Shown here: piece by piece, positions 8,531 through 9,807 of the stretch
Layout of the letters: every line of letters begins with the position of its first letter
How positions within the stretch are numbered: position 1 is the first letter of the stretch
From: Saprospiraceae bacterium
GTDB taxonomy: Bacteria; Bacteroidota; Bacteroidia; Chitinophagales; Saprospiraceae
DNA: 9,807 nt
Reading direction: 5' to 3'
Assembly (NCBI GenBank): GCA_020437045.1
Contig: JAGQWV010000776.1
Span: 1 to 9,807, forward strand
Position numbers and translations under genes: made by a program
Notes under the pieces: model-generated
Database searches by the model: none
Told to the model about the DNA's origin: nothing
Seen by the model: the letters and a program-made list of their open reading frames with translations, nothing else

Positions 8531-8613
8531 GGTTAGTTTATTCTTGACAGTTAGATTAAAGAGTGGTTAAAATACAACTTTTTAGGACGTTCAAGATTTG
8601 ATTTATTCCTGGT

Positions 8614-8778
8614 ATGAAACTCAATGCATCGGATGCATTCTTAGGATCTTTTCTGGAAGCAGAGGGAAATACCCGATCATCTGTACAAGGAGAAAGCAGA
8701 ATTGATCATATGAAGGCAGGATCAACTGCGGGGAGCGGCATCGAACAAACGACTTTAATCAGTGGGTTGATAAGATAA
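8614..8778 (+). CDS. Small open frame of 54 codons, doubtful
   Basis: An ATG at 8614 opens a frame of 54 codons ending at TAA 8776-8778, nine bases before the ATG of the outer-membrane beta-barrel gene on the same strand. The product would be hydrophilic, beginning MKLNASDAFLGSFLEAEG, with no signal peptide, membrane segment or motif that I recognise. There is no clear ribosome binding site. It fills most of the 257-base gap between the divergent lipoprotein and barrel genes, where a promoter and leader are expected. It could be a leader peptide, a remnant, or chance; chance is the most likely. Confidence 0.2.
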   Translation: MKLNASDAFLGSFLEAEGNTRSSVQGESRIDHMKAGSTAGSGIEQTTLISGLIR

Positions 8779-8787
8779 ATACTGATT

Positions 8788-9384
8788 ATGAAAAAATTAT
8801 GTAAACCAAAAAACCTTATGCTGTTATTGCTCTTCTGTCTATTATCCCTAAAAGGTTATAGTCAATTCGGTATTAGAGCAGGGGCTAATTTTGCTTCCAT
8901 AAATCAAGATCCAAAACTTGACCTGGAATTAAAGTCAAACCCCGGTTACCATTTGGGCATTTTGTATGAAATCGATTTTGGTGATAATTTTTCATGGCGG
9001 CCCGGTTTGCAGTACAGTCTGAAAGGATCTAAAATCAAGTCTGCTACATCAGGTAATGAAAATGTTCTGAAAACGGGTTATCTGGAGATGCCGTTAGATT
9101 TTGTACTTAAATTTGGGGCACCCGAAACCAGTCGCTTCGGCATTTTTGCCGGTCCATACTTAGGATTGCTAATGTCATCCGACCTCGATGATCAGGATGT
9201 GAAAGATACCTATAAAGACTTGGATCTGGGGCTAAATGCCGGAATTCAATTTGAATTTTTACCGGTTACCCTTGGCTTGCAATATGGTGCAGGATTAAAC
9301 AATGTGGCCAATAATAATGGAACAACCGGTGACATTACGGTAAAAAATCAATCGGTATCTGCCTTTGTTATTTTTACCCTTTGA
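8788..9384 (+). CDS. Outer-membrane beta-barrel protein, PorT-like family
   Basis: The product has 198 residues. A Sec signal peptide (MKKLCKPKNL, then a Leu-rich core) is probably cleaved after KGYS at 25. The mature chain begins FGIRAGANFAS, the usual first strand of the PorT-like small outer-membrane beta-barrels of Bacteroidota. Alternating strands follow: GYHLGILYEIDF (53-64), FSWRPGLQYSLKG (68-80), GYLEMPLDFVLKF (97-109), FGIFAGPYLGLLM (117-129), LGLNAGIQFEF (147-157) and LGLQYGAGLNNV (162-173). The C-terminal strand SVSAFVIFTL resembles a BAM insertion signal. An acidic loop at 132-145 is probably exposed. Around eight strands are expected. No catalytic or transport function can be read from the sequence. 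The gene is divergent from the haem lipoprotein gene and convergent with the cupin gene. The start has an A/T-rich leader without a Shine-Dalgarno sequence. Confidence 0.85.
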   Translation: MKKLCKPKNLMLLLLFCLLSLKGYSQFGIRAGANFASINQDPKLDLELKSNPGYHLGILYEIDFGDNFSWRPGLQYSLKGSKIKSATSGNENVLKTGYLEMPLDFVLKFGAPETSRFGIFAGPYLGLLMSSDLDDQDVKDTYKDLDLGLNAGIQFEFLPVTLGLQYGAGLNNVANNNGTTGDITVKNQSVSAFVIFTL

Positions 9385-9521
9385 TTCTTTCTTTTTGAAA
9401 AAGACCTTAAAGCCTGTTGAAATACTTGCTTATCTTATTCGCGGAAATCTTTTGTTTTCTTGCGTTAAGTATGCGGATAATTAATATCACAAAGTCATTT
9501 AGTAAATCAACAGTATCTTAA

Positions 9522-9561
9522 TGCTGGAAAATTAGTGCTCCTTGCCACTAATTTTTCAGCA
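9522..9561. terminator. Long hairpin between convergent genes, possible bidirectional terminator
   Basis: The arms 9522-9537 and 9546-9561 pair over 16 bases around an 8-base loop (CTCCTTGC). All pairs are Watson-Crick except one G-U pair on the plus-strand RNA. The hairpin lies 137 bases after the stop of the beta-barrel gene and 11 bases after the stop of the cupin gene on the other strand. Its position suits termination of both transcripts. However, the T-run lies inside the arm rather than after the stem, so it is not a textbook intrinsic terminator. It could also be a mobile repeat unit or an RNA-stabilising structure. Confidence 0.5.
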
Positions 9562-9572
9562 ATTAATTCTGA

Positions 9573-9807
9573 TTAGATCCAGGAGAGTTGTGTCCGACTC
9601 AATTCACTATCCTCAGCATCCCCAGTATTTAAGGTTCCTATGGGTTCAAATAGTAAGATAGAGACTTCAGATTTGGCTACCGGACAGTGTTCGACACCTT
9701 TGGGGATAATAATAAATTCTCCTTTCTCTATCGTAATTGAATGATCTCTAAACAGCATGTCAAAGCAGCCATCTACCACCAAAAACATCTCATCTTCCGC
9801 ATCGTGT
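9573..9807 (-). CDS. Cupin-domain protein, 5' end beyond the window
   Basis: The reading frame stays open to the right edge, so the gene starts outside the window. The ATG at 9786-9788 is internal to a cupin motif (HDAEDEMFLVVDG) and is not the start. The visible 78 residues hold the end of cupin motif 1 (a His, then the Glu of EDEMF, then Gly) and all of motif 2, GEFIIIPKGVEHCP, with G, P, G and the metal-binding His in the usual order. The tail LLFEPIGTLNTGD is typical of a family of short single-domain cupins of roughly 110-120 residues that are frequent in Bacteroidota. Their function is generally unknown; metal-dependent sugar-isomerase or regulatory roles are seen in other cupins. The gene converges with the beta-barrel gene, with a long hairpin just past its stop codon. 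Confidence 0.85.
   Translation of the reverse strand, partial: HDAEDEMFLVVDGCFDMLFRDHSITIEKGEFIIIPKGVEHCPVAKSEVSILLFEPIGTLNTGDAEDSELSRTQLSWI

Noticed and set aside
8545..8580. TTG followed after 17 bases by TATTTTAA on the minus strand as the promoter of the haem lipoprotein gene
   Set aside because: The second box lacks the final TG of TAnnTTTG, and AT-rich intergenic DNA gives such matches easily.
9786..9788. ATG as the start of the cupin gene
   Set aside because: It is the Met inside the cupin motif EDEMF; the frame continues upstream with HDAED to the window edge, so the gene is longer.

Overview
The window looks like chromosome of a Bacteroidota bacterium. The reasons are an outer-membrane beta-barrel of the PorT-like type, a lipoprotein with a Planctomycetes/Verrucomicrobia-type haem domain (also common in marine and soil Bacteroidota), starts without clear Shine-Dalgarno sequences but with A/T-rich leaders, and a moderate, slightly AT-rich base composition. 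I cannot name a genus. No RNA gene, CRISPR array, insertion sequence or phage gene was found, and no gene-free stretch exceeds 300 bases.

Layout. On the left, a plus-strand gene truncated by the window edge (1-1337) encodes a helical N-terminal region followed by a von Willebrand factor A domain with a complete MIDAS metal site. It converges on a block of four minus-strand genes. In transcription order (right to left) these are a 1175-residue haem-binding lipoprotein (5003-8530), a secreted seven-repeat FG-GAP/VCBS propeller (3715-4893), a Tat-exported enolase-superfamily protein of the mandelate racemase type (1992-3446) and a small DoxX-like membrane protein (1418-1786). A good minus-strand terminator hairpin (1871-1917) separates the enolase homologue from the DoxX-like gene. 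To the right, divergent from the lipoprotein, lies an outer-membrane beta-barrel gene (8788-9384). It converges on a cupin gene that runs off the window (9573-9807), with a long hairpin between the two.

How the genes may work together (inference). The three large minus-strand genes all carry export signals of different kinds: lipoprotein, Sec and Tat. All belong to families linked to sugars or polysaccharides. The lipoprotein resembles soluble sugar dehydrogenases fused to cytochrome c. The enolase homologue resembles sugar-acid dehydratases. The propeller may bind or cleave a glycan. A periplasmic or cell-surface route that oxidises a sugar to an acid and then dehydrates it would fit, but no SusC/SusD pair or glycoside hydrolase is visible here, so the substrate is unknown. 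The spacings of 109 and 268 bases mean that co-transcription is not proven. The VWA, DoxX-like, beta-barrel and cupin genes show no evident link to this set.
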